From: Zetaproteobacteria bacterium | GTDB taxonomy: Bacteria > Pseudomonadota > Zetaproteobacteria > Mariprofundales > Mariprofundaceae | DNA length: 7,143 bases | Direction of reading: 5' to 3' | Assembly: GCA_021545595.1 (NCBI GenBank) | Contig: JAJRVG010000242.1 | Coordinates: forward strand, 1-7,143 | Part shown: positions 1-5,928 of the stretch, piece by piece | Layout: each line of letters opens with the position of its first letter | How positions within the stretch are numbered: the stretch's first letter is position 1 | Notes under the pieces: generated by a model | The model's database searches: none | What the model saw: only the letters and a program-made list of their open reading frames with translations | What the model was told of the DNA's origin: nothing | Translations under genes and position numbers: made by a program

Positions 1-294
1 ATGGTTCTTCTCTCATCACTTGGTTTTCTGCTGGATGAATCTGATCCCGCCAATTGGGTCAACGCTCCACGCTTTCACCACCAGTTCCTTCCCGATGTGG
101 TTCAGCATGAAAAGGGTGCATTCACACCCGAAATAGCTGCAGAACTTACAAAACGTGGGCATCTCCTGAAAGAGGTGCGCAGTTATGGTAATATGTATGC
201 GATTGTTCTGGATCATAAAACCGGAAAACTCACGGGCACTACTGACCACCGTGGTGAGGGAAAGGCCGTTACTACAAACAGAAGGACGAAATAA
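1..294 (+). CDS. ggt: Gamma-glutamyltransferase, C-terminal fragment (5' end outside window)
   Basis: This is the end of the small (catalytic) subunit of a gamma-glutamyltransferase, an Ntn-hydrolase that cleaves or transfers the gamma-glutamyl group of glutathione and related compounds, usually in the periplasm. The visible 97 residues contain the family's late block A-P-R-F-H-H-Q-F-L-P-D (residues 22-32), then V-x-x-E-K-G, a predicted 'L-x-x-R-G-H' turn and a final glycine-rich strand, in the same order as the E. coli enzyme's C-terminus. The reading frame is open from the first base, and the ATG there corresponds to an internal methionine, so this is a gene cut by the window edge and not a short gene. 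The catalytic threonine and large subunit are upstream and cannot be checked. A TerB-like gene starts 2 nt after the stop. Family assignment is firm; substrate preference is unknown. Confidence 0.88.
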   Translation: MVLLSSLGFLLDESDPANWVNAPRFHHQFLPDVVQHEKGAFTPEIAAELTKRGHLLKEVRSYGNMYAIVLDHKTGKLTGTTDHRGEGKAVTTNRRTK

Positions 295-296
295 TC

Positions 297-743
297 ATGC
301 TGCAAAAGATCAGAGATATGTGGAAAGGAAGCTGCAAAGATGAACCGGCCGACAAAGGGCATGACATCTCACTGGCAGTCACTGCTGTGATGTTCGAAAT
401 CATGCACATTGATGGCAAGCTGGAAGAGGCCGAGCATAACCAGATCATGGTTGCTGTTGAGAAGTGGTTCGGACTTTCCACCGATGAAGTTCACAAGCTT
501 GTTGAAAAGGCCAGGGTTGAGAAAGCCAATGCAACCGATATGCACCGGTTCACCTCACAGATCACCAAACACTACTCAACCCAGGAGCGAATCGATCTCC
601 TGAAAGAGCTCTGGAAGGTCGCCATGGCTGATGGTCACGTGGACCCACATGAGGAGCAGTTGATTCGCCGTACAGCTGAATTGATCGGGGTTTACCACAA
701 AGAGTTTATTCAGGCGAAAATCGCTACCCGAAAAGAGAGTTAG
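297..743 (+). CDS. TerB-family (tellurite-resistance-like) helical protein
   Basis: A 148-residue soluble, helix-rich protein of the TerB superfamily. The sequence has the family's two pseudo-repeated acidic sites. The first is around residues 39-46 (D39-G40-K-L-E43-E44-x-E46), following a hydrophobic helix. The second is around residues 111-120 (A-D112-G113-H-V-D116-x-x-E119-E120), followed by a helix with paired arginines. In characterised TerB proteins these acidic clusters bind divalent metal. There is no signal peptide or membrane segment, so it is probably cytoplasmic. The start is supported by AAGGA at 282-286, ten bases before the ATG and inside the end of ggt, so translation is probably coupled to ggt. 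No other ter genes (terC, terD, terZ) are visible, so a tellurite-resistance role should not be assumed; solitary TerB-domain proteins are common and mostly of unknown function. Confidence 0.8.
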   Translation: MLQKIRDMWKGSCKDEPADKGHDISLAVTAVMFEIMHIDGKLEEAEHNQIMVAVEKWFGLSTDEVHKLVEKARVEKANATDMHRFTSQITKHYSTQERIDLLKELWKVAMADGHVDPHEEQLIRRTAELIGVYHKEFIQAKIATRKES

Positions 744-770
744 CCGTCATACAGATTCACACACAGTCGA

Positions 771-1730
771 TCAGAGAAGCGATTCAACAACACCGCTCCA
801 GCCAGCCGCCAGATTGTTACGATTATAGCCGCCACCACCCAGTGCAATGAGGCGCCCCTGACAGAACTCATCAGCAATGTTACAAAGGGATGTTGCAGCA
901 TGGGCGTGTGCAACAGGGGAAAAACGCATATGGGTGATTGGATCATTGGCTATCGAGTCCGCACCGCACTGAAAGATGATGATTTCAGGTTTCGCTGCCC
1001 GGACATGAGCCATAGCCTCCGGCCAGACACGGTGAAACTCGGTATCATCCGCACCCGGCATAAGTGGTAAATTCAGCTTAGTGCCTGCAGCTTTCCCTTT
1101 CCCTGTTTCACTTGCGGTGCCAGTGCCGGGGTAGAGATAGCGGCCATCTTCATGAATATCAACAATCCATAGATTGGCGTCCGACTCAAAGGCATAGAAG
1201 AGACCATCACCATGATGTGCATCGATATCGACATAGGCGATACGTTTGACCCCGTAGAGCGTCCTGAGCACCTCAATCAGGATACCTGCATCATTGAACA
1301 CACAGAATCCGGCCGCCATGTCGCGTCGTGCATGATGAAGCCCTGCAATCGGAATAAAGCAGCGCGGCTGACTCCCGGCCATCACCGATTCAACAGCAGC
1401 CAGACCGGAACCCACGACAGTAGCCGCGGCGTCATAGATGCCTTTGAAAGCTGGCGTATCACCATAATCCAGGTAACCCTCACCGGTTTTGGAGAGCACT
1501 TTTACCCGCTCGATATAGGTGGATGTGTGAAAACGATGAATCAGCTCTTCGGCTGCCTGAGCAGGGTCTGCAATGACAACCCTCCGATCCAACCCCCGCC
1601 TGATCGCCTCCTTCCAGAAGGCATTCATACGATCCGGGCCAAACGGGTGCCCCTCACCAAACCCGTAACGGGCAAGAGCCTCGCCTATATAAACCTGAAC
1701 CGGGGAACCGGGATCACCTGAAACCACCAT
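771..1730 (-). CDS. Histone deacetylase family (AcuC-like) zinc amidohydrolase
   Basis: A 319-residue arginase/deacetylase-fold enzyme expected to remove acetyl or other acyl groups from lysine side chains, polyamines or small amides in the cytoplasm. All catalytic positions of the family are visible: the paired histidines H132-H133 in 'GLHHA', the F-C-V-F-N-D substrate-channel block (142-147), zinc ligands D170 and H172 in D-I-D-A-H-H-G-D-G (168-176), the third zinc ligand D258 in 'CGADS', and the transition-state tyrosine Y302 in 'GGGGYN'. The N-terminal 'GEGHPFGPDR' (25-34) is the usual AcuC/HDAC opening. The protein is complete and of normal bacterial length. The ATG at 1730 has no Shine-Dalgarno sequence, and GTG at 1727 is the only close in-frame alternative. 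The gene ends convergently 27 nt from the TerB gene. Bacterial members have varied substrates (AcuC, acetylpolyamine amidohydrolases), so the substrate cannot be named. Confidence 0.9.
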   Translation of the reverse strand: MVVSGDPGSPVQVYIGEALARYGFGEGHPFGPDRMNAFWKEAIRRGLDRRVVIADPAQAAEELIHRFHTSTYIERVKVLSKTGEGYLDYGDTPAFKGIYDAAATVVGSGLAAVESVMAGSQPRCFIPIAGLHHARRDMAAGFCVFNDAGILIEVLRTLYGVKRIAYVDIDAHHGDGLFYAFESDANLWIVDIHEDGRYLYPGTGTASETGKGKAAGTKLNLPLMPGADDTEFHRVWPEAMAHVRAAKPEIIIFQCGADSIANDPITHMRFSPVAHAHAATSLCNIADEFCQGRLIALGGGGYNRNNLAAGWSGVVESLL

Positions 1731-1759
1731 GCTTATAGCATAGCAGTTTTGTTTGTTAA
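1731..1759 (-). promoter_or_regulatory. Candidate sigma-70-type promoter abutting the deacetylase start codon
   Basis: On the minus strand, TTAACA (1759-1754, 5 of 6 matches to TTGACA) is followed after 16 nt by TATAAG (1737-1732, 5 of 6 to TATAAT). TGC directly precedes the -10, as in extended -10 promoters. Only one base lies between the -10 and the ATG at 1730. A normal transcription start, about 7 nt below the -10, would fall near 1725, at or inside the first codons. Either the message is essentially leaderless, or this match is fortuitous and the true promoter is elsewhere. It is called from hexamer resemblance only. Confidence 0.35.
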
Positions 1760-2039
1760 AAACGGCTTCAGACGTCCTGTCTTTCGCCTTTTATCGCTCC
1801 GCAAGAGTGATACTCGGCATCCTGCCTTGTCCAGCTTCACTGCGCCTGTTCGGCGTCCAATTCCACAATCCTGTGGAATTGTGGCGGTCTTGCTTCGCTT
1901 ACGGCTCACGATGTTCGCCGCCACCCAAGGTGAATTGCGTTTCGCAAGAGAGGGTGCCCTGGGGTACATCCATGGGTGGAAGAGTACCGTTCCAAAAACT
2001 TCATATCTGGCATTTATAGAGTTAAGCCGTACTAAATAA
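1731..2039. repeat. Gene-free spacer rich in inverted repeats; possible dispersed repeat element
   Basis: This 309-nt stretch between the exchanger stop and the deacetylase start has no gene I can support. It holds a perfect 10-bp inverted repeat, CAATTCCACA (1858-1867) / TGTGGAATTG (1872-1881), with a 4-nt loop. A 7-bp repeat, GTGGCGG (1881-1887) / CCGCCAC (1918-1924), begins where the first one ends. A 5-bp TTGCG/CGCAA hairpin lies near 1936-1948, and GGTAC/GTACC pairs around the 'catgggtgg' segment near 1960-1990. On the minus strand, two similar G-rich blocks (GGCGGCGAAC and GACGCCGAAC) flank the main hairpin as imperfect direct repeats. Several overlapping frames stay open here on both strands, but their translations are arginine- and proline-rich and resemble no family I recognise, as expected of structured non-coding DNA. 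A dispersed intergenic repeat is my inference; copy number cannot be seen from one window. Confidence 0.4.
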
Positions 2040-2999
2040 TCAGGATTGAATGAAGAGCAGAAACAGATAGCCGCAGAACCCTCCCACCAGCAATGTCCCT
2101 TTAAACCGGTTCAATCTACCATCCGAGCGAAAACCGAAAGCCATAAGAAAGAGGGCAGCGGAAAAGGCAAGCATGATCGGAAAATCACGCAGCAGCGCAT
2201 CAGCAGCAAAGGCCTGCGTATGAATCAGGGCTGGCATACTCAACACCGCCAGGACATTAAACATATTGGAGCCGATCACATTCCCGATCGCCAGGTCGTG
2301 CTCACCCTTCAACACGCTCACGATGGAGGCCATCAACTCCGGCAGGCTAGTTCCAATAGCTATAATCGTAAGCCCTATCACCAGATCACTGATGCCTAGC
2401 ATCTGTGCAATTTCAACAGAGCCCCAGACCACAATCCGGGAACTGATCAGCAGCACTGCCAGACCGGTAACAAACCAGAAAATTGATCTTTTCAGTGGCA
2501 GAGTAGCAGGAATAACATCGGAGTATTCAGCTTCCAGCGGATCATTGCGCTCTCTTAAGCCGAGTCGGGTCAACCACCAGAGCATCAACAGCAGCCCTGT
2601 CAGGAGAATTATACCATCTACCCGGTCAAGATCACCGTCAGCCATCAAGGCCAGGGCAAGGAACATAACCAGAAAGAGAACAGGCATCTCCCGCCTGAGC
2701 GTCAGGGAGCGCACAGAGAGCGGTGAAATCATTGCGGTAACGCCCAGCACCAGACCGATGTTGGCAATATTTGAGCCCAATGCATTACCGATACCGAGGT
2801 CACTGTTACCATCAAATGCTGCCAGTGCAGCCACCAGCATCTCAGGAAAGGAGGTGCAGAGGCTGACAATGGTCAGGCCGATAATCATCGGTGAGATGCG
2901 GAAATAGCGTGCAATTGAAGCTGCACCATCAACAAATCGGTCAGCACTCCAAGCCAGTAAAACAAACCCTGCCACTATGGCCAGAGATGCAAGCAGCAT
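2040..2999 (-). CDS. YrbG-type Na+/Ca2+ exchanger (CaCA family)
   Basis: A 319-residue inner-membrane cation exchanger, expected to export Ca2+ (or a related cation) using the Na+ or H+ gradient. It has two inverted halves of about five hydrophobic helices each, joined by a charged loop around residues 145-170. Each half carries an alpha repeat. Alpha-1 has T49-S50-x-P52-E53 and G-S-N-I-A-N80; alpha-2 has G-T217-S218-x-P220-E221 and G-S-N-M-F-N248. The glutamates and last asparagines align with the ion-binding residues of archaeal NCX_Mj (E54, N81, E213, D240). N248 replaces the aspartate there, as I recall it also does in E. coli YrbG. The glycine usually preceding T-S in alpha-1 is cysteine (C48). 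The gene follows a spacer of four hairpins. Start choice: ATG at 2999 is preferred over GTG at 3002 because AGGGAGG lies 4 nt before the ATG but only 1 nt before the GTG. The physiological cation is not certain. Confidence 0.9.
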   Translation of the reverse strand: MLLASLAIVAGFVLLAWSADRFVDGAASIARYFRISPMIIGLTIVSLCTSFPEMLVAALAAFDGNSDLGIGNALGSNIANIGLVLGVTAMISPLSVRSLTLRREMPVLFLVMFLALALMADGDLDRVDGIILLTGLLLMLWWLTRLGLRERNDPLEAEYSDVIPATLPLKRSIFWFVTGLAVLLISSRIVVWGSVEIAQMLGISDLVIGLTIIAIGTSLPELMASIVSVLKGEHDLAIGNVIGSNMFNVLAVLSMPALIHTQAFAADALLRDFPIMLAFSAALFLMAFGFRSDGRLNRFKGTLLVGGFCGYLFLLFIQS

Positions 3000-3003
3000 C
3001 ACG

Positions 3004-3010
3004 CCTCCCT
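3004..3010 (-). promoter_or_regulatory. Strong Shine-Dalgarno of the exchanger gene; decides its start
   Basis: AGGGAGG on the minus strand ends 4 nt before ATG 2999 and 1 nt before an alternative GTG at 3002, which favours the ATG. A short UCCUU stretch at 3023-3019 could pair with AGGGA at 3010-3006 (5 bp, one G-U, 8-nt loop) and partly hide the site. That pairing is weak and is only a possibility. Confidence 0.6.
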
Positions 3011-3024
3011 ATGATTAAAAGGAA

Positions 3025-3140
3025 TCTGAATAAGTGCATCCTGCATTTATTCAGAACGTAAAGCCAAAAACGTGGTTTCGGTTTTACTCACAAAATCAAT
3101 TGCTTACGCATATGATTTTGACGGCCCATCCGTGGGCCGT
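3025..3140 (-). promoter_or_regulatory. Four tandem hairpins filling the trhP-exchanger spacer (structured leader candidate)
   Basis: Four inverted repeats lie end to end. In minus-strand order: (1) 3140-3121, a perfect 8-bp GC-rich stem with a CGGA loop; (2) 3120-3091, an 8-bp stem CAAAATCA/TGATTTTG, a 2x2 internal loop, then TGC/GCA closing a GTAA (GNRA-type) tetraloop; (3) 3087-3058, a 12-bp stem with one G-U and one A-C mismatch and a 6-nt loop; (4) 3055-3025, a 14-bp stem with one A-C mismatch and a 3-nt loop. Spacers between them are 0, 3 and 2 nt, so 111 of 116 bases belong to hairpins. A pyrimidine run, TTCCTTTT (3024-3017), follows the last stem, then the exchanger's Shine-Dalgarno. 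Hairpin 1 is 18 nt below the trhP stop but lacks a T-tract. Possible roles are an attenuator or 5'-UTR switch for the exchanger, a terminator/processing element for the M48-trhP transcript, or a mobile palindrome cluster. The pairing is visible in the sequence; the function is inferred. I do not recognise a known riboswitch class. Confidence 0.55.
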
Positions 3141-3158
3141 GCGGATGATCAGGTCGCC

Positions 3159-4541
3159 CTAAACAGCCACACTCTCTTCCGGCTCATTCTCTACCTGCAG
3201 GTTTTTTGCCAGCAGTGCCCGTGGAGATGGCTCAGCAGGCAACTCAATAATCACCTGATGGCTGCTTCCGGGTGCAACCGTGATCTCTTCACCACTTATA
3301 GCACTCCACATTTTCTCTACCGTAAACGTCCGGTTGCCACTGGCCGAGACCAGCTCCACGGAATCACCCACTTCAAACCTGTTCTTCACAATAATCTCGG
3401 CGCGCTTCGTCGCCCGGTCATAATTGATCACTTCCCCGACAAACCGCTGTACAAGGAAGAGTGAATTTCCGGTCGCATAGTTCTGGGTCGCCGAACTGCG
3501 CTTGCGGGTATAAAAGCCATCGGTATAACCACGATTTGCCAGCGAATCAAGCTGGAACATCAGCGATTCATCAAATGGCCGACCAGCCACAGCATCATCA
3601 ATTGCCTGACGATAAGCCTGCGATGTACGTGCCACATAGTAGTGGGACTTGGTACGCCCTTCGATTTTCAGCGAGTCCACACCGATATTCGCCAGCCGCT
3701 CCACATGCTGCACAGCACGCAGGTCTTTGGAGTTCATGATGTAGGTGCCGTGTTCATCCTCGAACACCGGCATCTGCTCATCCGGGCGGTTCGGCTCGGT
3801 CAGGGTATAGACACGGTCAGCCAGCGGATGCCGCTCAATGTCTCCACAATCCGAGAAGGGCTGGGGGTTAAGGTTGTCCAGCGCCTGCATCGGGATCACA
3901 TCGCCAGAGATATCCTCGGCAGCTTTTTTCATACCATATTCCCAGCGGCAGGCATTGGTGCATGACCCCTGATTGGCATCACGATGGTTAAAATAGCCTG
4001 AGAGCAAACAGCGCCCCGAGTAGGCCATACAGAGTGCGCCGTGAACAAATACCTCAAGCTCAATATCAGGGCACTGCTGGCGAATCTCCTCCACCTCATC
4101 AAGGGAGAGCTCCCGCGACAGGATAATCCGGCTGATACCTGCCGACTGCCAGAATTTCACAGCCTGCCAGTTCATGGTGTTGGCCTGTACGGAGAGGTGT
4201 ATCGGCATCTCGGGCCACTTCTCATGCACCATCATAATCAGGCCCGGATCAGCCATAATCAATGCATCCGGCTTCATGTCGATCACCGGCTGCATATGTT
4301 CAAGATAGCGCTTCAGCTTATTGTTATGCGGCAGCAGGTTGCTGGCCACAAAAAACTTTTTCCCCAGCGCATGTGCTTCATCAATACCGGTTTTCAAATT
4401 CTCCAGCTGGAAGTCATTGTTACGCACGCGAAGGCTGTAACGCGGCTGCCCTGCATAAACGGCATCAGCACCAAACTCGAAAGCATAGCGCATATTCCTG
4501 ATGGTTCCGGCCGGAGCCAGCAGTTCAATGCCCCGCTTCAT
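3159..4541 (-). CDS. trhP: U32 family protein TrhP/YegQ: tRNA U34 5-hydroxylation
   Basis: A 460-residue cytoplasmic U32-family protein, close in length to E. coli YegQ/TrhP (about 453). TrhP makes 5-hydroxyuridine at the wobble position (U34) of certain tRNAs in a prephenate-dependent pathway, the first step towards cmo5U/mcmo5U. The opening 'ELLAPAGT...A..FGADAVYAG' (6-31) is the TIM-barrel start of the family. The U32 signature is complete: E163-x-F165-x-x-G168-A-L-C171-x4-G176-x-C178-x-L-S181. C194 and C198 in G-S-C-T-N-A-C-R-W complete a four-cysteine set (C171, C178, C194, C198) of the kind that holds an iron-sulfur cluster in U32 proteins. A small C-terminal beta domain follows from about residue 360. 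The length argues against RlhA/YdcP (over 600 residues) and the shorter UbiU/UbiV. The ATG at 4541 overlaps the M48 stop (ATGA), with GGAG at 4550-4547 five bases upstream, so the pair is probably translationally coupled. The old 'peptidase' label is not supported by known U32 biochemistry. Confidence 0.9.
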   Translation of the reverse strand: MKRGIELLAPAGTIRNMRYAFEFGADAVYAGQPRYSLRVRNNDFQLENLKTGIDEAHALGKKFFVASNLLPHNNKLKRYLEHMQPVIDMKPDALIMADPGLIMMVHEKWPEMPIHLSVQANTMNWQAVKFWQSAGISRIILSRELSLDEVEEIRQQCPDIELEVFVHGALCMAYSGRCLLSGYFNHRDANQGSCTNACRWEYGMKKAAEDISGDVIPMQALDNLNPQPFSDCGDIERHPLADRVYTLTEPNRPDEQMPVFEDEHGTYIMNSKDLRAVQHVERLANIGVDSLKIEGRTKSHYYVARTSQAYRQAIDDAVAGRPFDESLMFQLDSLANRGYTDGFYTRKRSSATQNYATGNSLFLVQRFVGEVINYDRATKRAEIIVKNRFEVGDSVELVSASGNRTFTVEKMWSAISGEEITVAPGSSHQVIIELPAEPSPRALLAKNLQVENEPEESVAV

Positions 4542-5824
4542 CCCCGCTCCATGGATGCTTCGATATGGGCTACCCGGACGGGGGCAGGCGGATGTGAATC
4601 GTGAAATGCTGAGTAGAGCGGGTCAGGCGTTAGTGTGCTGGCATTATCCTCATACATCTTCACCAGTGCTGAGATCAGTGCCGCACCATCACTGTTATCA
4701 ACGGCATAATCATCCGCCTCGAACTCATGTTTGCGTGAGAACCAGCTTGATATCGGCCCCAGCCAGAAAAGAAAATGTGGCAGTGCCAGTGTAAAGAGAA
4801 TCAGCAGTGCGTGGTTCGATGCATGGGGTACACCGAGTGCCTGGTAAAACCAGAGCTGGTCGGATAACCAGCCCAGCAGTGCAAAACCGGCCAGCGAGGT
4901 GGCAAACATCACCGCCATCCGCTTCTTGATATGGTTGCGTTTGAAGTGGCCCAGCTCATGCGCCAGTACCGCCTCGGTCTCACGCATCTTTAGTTGTTTT
5001 AAAAGCGTATCAAAAAAGACGATCCGCTTGGATTTGCCAAAGCCTGTGAAGTAGGCATTGCCGTGGCTGGAGCGTTTTGAGCCATCCATTACAAACAGTC
5101 CATTGCTCTCAAAACCACACCGGGCAAGCAGCGCTTCGATACCTGCTTTTGTTTCACCTTCTTCCATCGGCTCAAATTTATTGAACAGTGGTGCAATCAG
5201 GGTTGGGTAGGCCCACATCATGAAGATGGAGAAACCTGTCCAGAATGCCCATGCCCATACCCACCAGAGTGTTCCGGCCGACTCCATCATCCAGAGAATA
5301 ACAGCGGCCAGCGGTGCGCCGATCAGCACCATCAACAGTGCTCCCTTTAGCAGGTCGATAACAAACAGCTTCGGTGTGATGCGGTTAAATCCAAAACGCA
5401 CCTCGGTAACGAAGGTATTATAGATCGAAAAAGGCAGCTCAAGCAGTGAGCCAATCAACATAAAACTGATCAGAAAACCGGTTCCTACCCAAATTGGGTT
5501 CCACGCCATGCCCGACCATACCCCATCCAGCCACGCCAGGCCGCCACCCAGTGTCCAGAGCAGCAGCAGTGCCAGCCCATAGAGGCCACTCCACTTGCCC
5601 ACGCGCAATTTCGCCAATGTGTAGTCGGCAGCCTTCTGGTGCGCCTCCAGTGAGATGGCATCGGCGAAGCGGGCAGGCACGGCACTCCGGCGGCTGGCTA
5701 CATGTCTGCCATGCCTCACCTCAAGCCATGATTCAATCGTAAAATGCAACAGAACAGCTGCAAGAAATATCCAGGTGAATGCCAAAGGGGAATCAATCAT
5801 CGGCGCATGGTAACGATGCAACAT
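4538..5824 (-). CDS. M48 (Ste24/CAAX protease-like) integral membrane metalloprotease
   Basis: A 428-residue zinc metalloprotease of the inner membrane. Its N-terminal half matches the M48 N-terminal (CAAX-protease-type) domain: hydrophobic segments near 14-30, 80-98, 110-130, 158-178 and 186-208, with E-L-P-F-S-I-Y-N-T-F (129-138) and 'RFGFNR' in between. The catalytic domain has H289-E290-L-G-H293 (the HExxH zinc site) and third ligand E367 in S-R-K-H-E-F-E-A-D, with D371 completing ExxAD. It also has 'SSHGNAYFTG' (252-261), two more membrane segments (about 303-320 and 338-357) and a late S-H-P-P-x-P-x-R block (410-417). The N-domain and length favour Ste24-like M48A over HtpX (about 290 residues). 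Bacterial members are thought to act in membrane protein turnover; the substrate is unknown. The start is uncertain: neither ATG 5824 nor in-frame ATG 5800 has a clear Shine-Dalgarno. The 3' end overlaps trhP by 4 nt. Confidence 0.88.
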   Translation of the reverse strand: MLHRYHAPMIDSPLAFTWIFLAAVLLHFTIESWLEVRHGRHVASRRSAVPARFADAISLEAHQKAADYTLAKLRVGKWSGLYGLALLLLWTLGGGLAWLDGVWSGMAWNPIWVGTGFLISFMLIGSLLELPFSIYNTFVTEVRFGFNRITPKLFVIDLLKGALLMVLIGAPLAAVILWMMESAGTLWWVWAWAFWTGFSIFMMWAYPTLIAPLFNKFEPMEEGETKAGIEALLARCGFESNGLFVMDGSKRSSHGNAYFTGFGKSKRIVFFDTLLKQLKMRETEAVLAHELGHFKRNHIKKRMAVMFATSLAGFALLGWLSDQLWFYQALGVPHASNHALLILFTLALPHFLFWLGPISSWFSRKHEFEADDYAVDNSDGAALISALVKMYEDNASTLTPDPLYSAFHDSHPPAPVRVAHIEASMERG

Positions 5825-5881
5825 TAATAAGTCATGAGACAGGCCGATGTTTTTGGCCGGAAGTAGCCATTCATGATTAAT

Positions 5882-5911
5882 AAAAAAGGCCGCTCAATGA
5901 ACAGCCTTTTT
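5882..5911 (-). terminator. Rho-independent terminator of hemE
   Basis: On the minus strand, 17 nt below the hemE stop, AAAAAGGCTG (5911-5902) pairs with the 3' arm within GCGGCCTTTTTT (5893-5882), giving an 8-bp core plus a G-U and a G-C pair, and ends in six T. The A-tract on the other arm makes the structure nearly symmetric, so it could also act on the plus strand, but no plus-strand gene ends here. It separates hemE from the M48-trhP unit. No convincing promoter for that unit was found in the remaining bases to 5825. Confidence 0.8.
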
Positions 5912-5928
5912 GATCAATCAGTTAACGA

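Noticed and set aside
1212..1721. 169-codon open frame on the + strand inside the deacetylase gene
   Set aside because: Lies antisense to a protein with every catalytic residue of its family; a shadow frame.
1749..2039. Open frame of 96 codons on the + strand (also 1753-2019 +, and 78 codons at 1733-1969 -)
   Set aside because: Overlapping open frames on both strands over inverted repeats, Arg/Pro-rich composition, no recognisable family; better explained as structured non-coding DNA.
2266..2907. 213-codon open frame on the + strand inside the exchanger gene
   Set aside because: Antisense shadow of a complete CaCA protein; Ser/Arg/Ile-rich with no motif.
3025..3055. Palindrome as a known operator (Fur, LexA or NsrR-like TGCATTT half-sites)
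   Set aside because: Partial resemblance to NsrR-type half-sites only; spacing and flanks do not match any consensus I know.
3121..3140. GC-rich hairpin below the trhP stop as a canonical Rho-independent terminator
   Set aside because: The stem is perfect but no T-tract follows on either strand, so it is described only as part of the hairpin series.
3004..3140. yybP-ykoY manganese riboswitch upstream of a cation transporter
   Set aside because: The conserved loop sequences of that class are not seen, and the fold is four simple tandem hairpins.
4041..4604. 187-codon open frame on the + strand across the trhP/M48 junction
   Set aside because: Antisense to two well-supported genes; no motif and no promoter or ribosome site seen.
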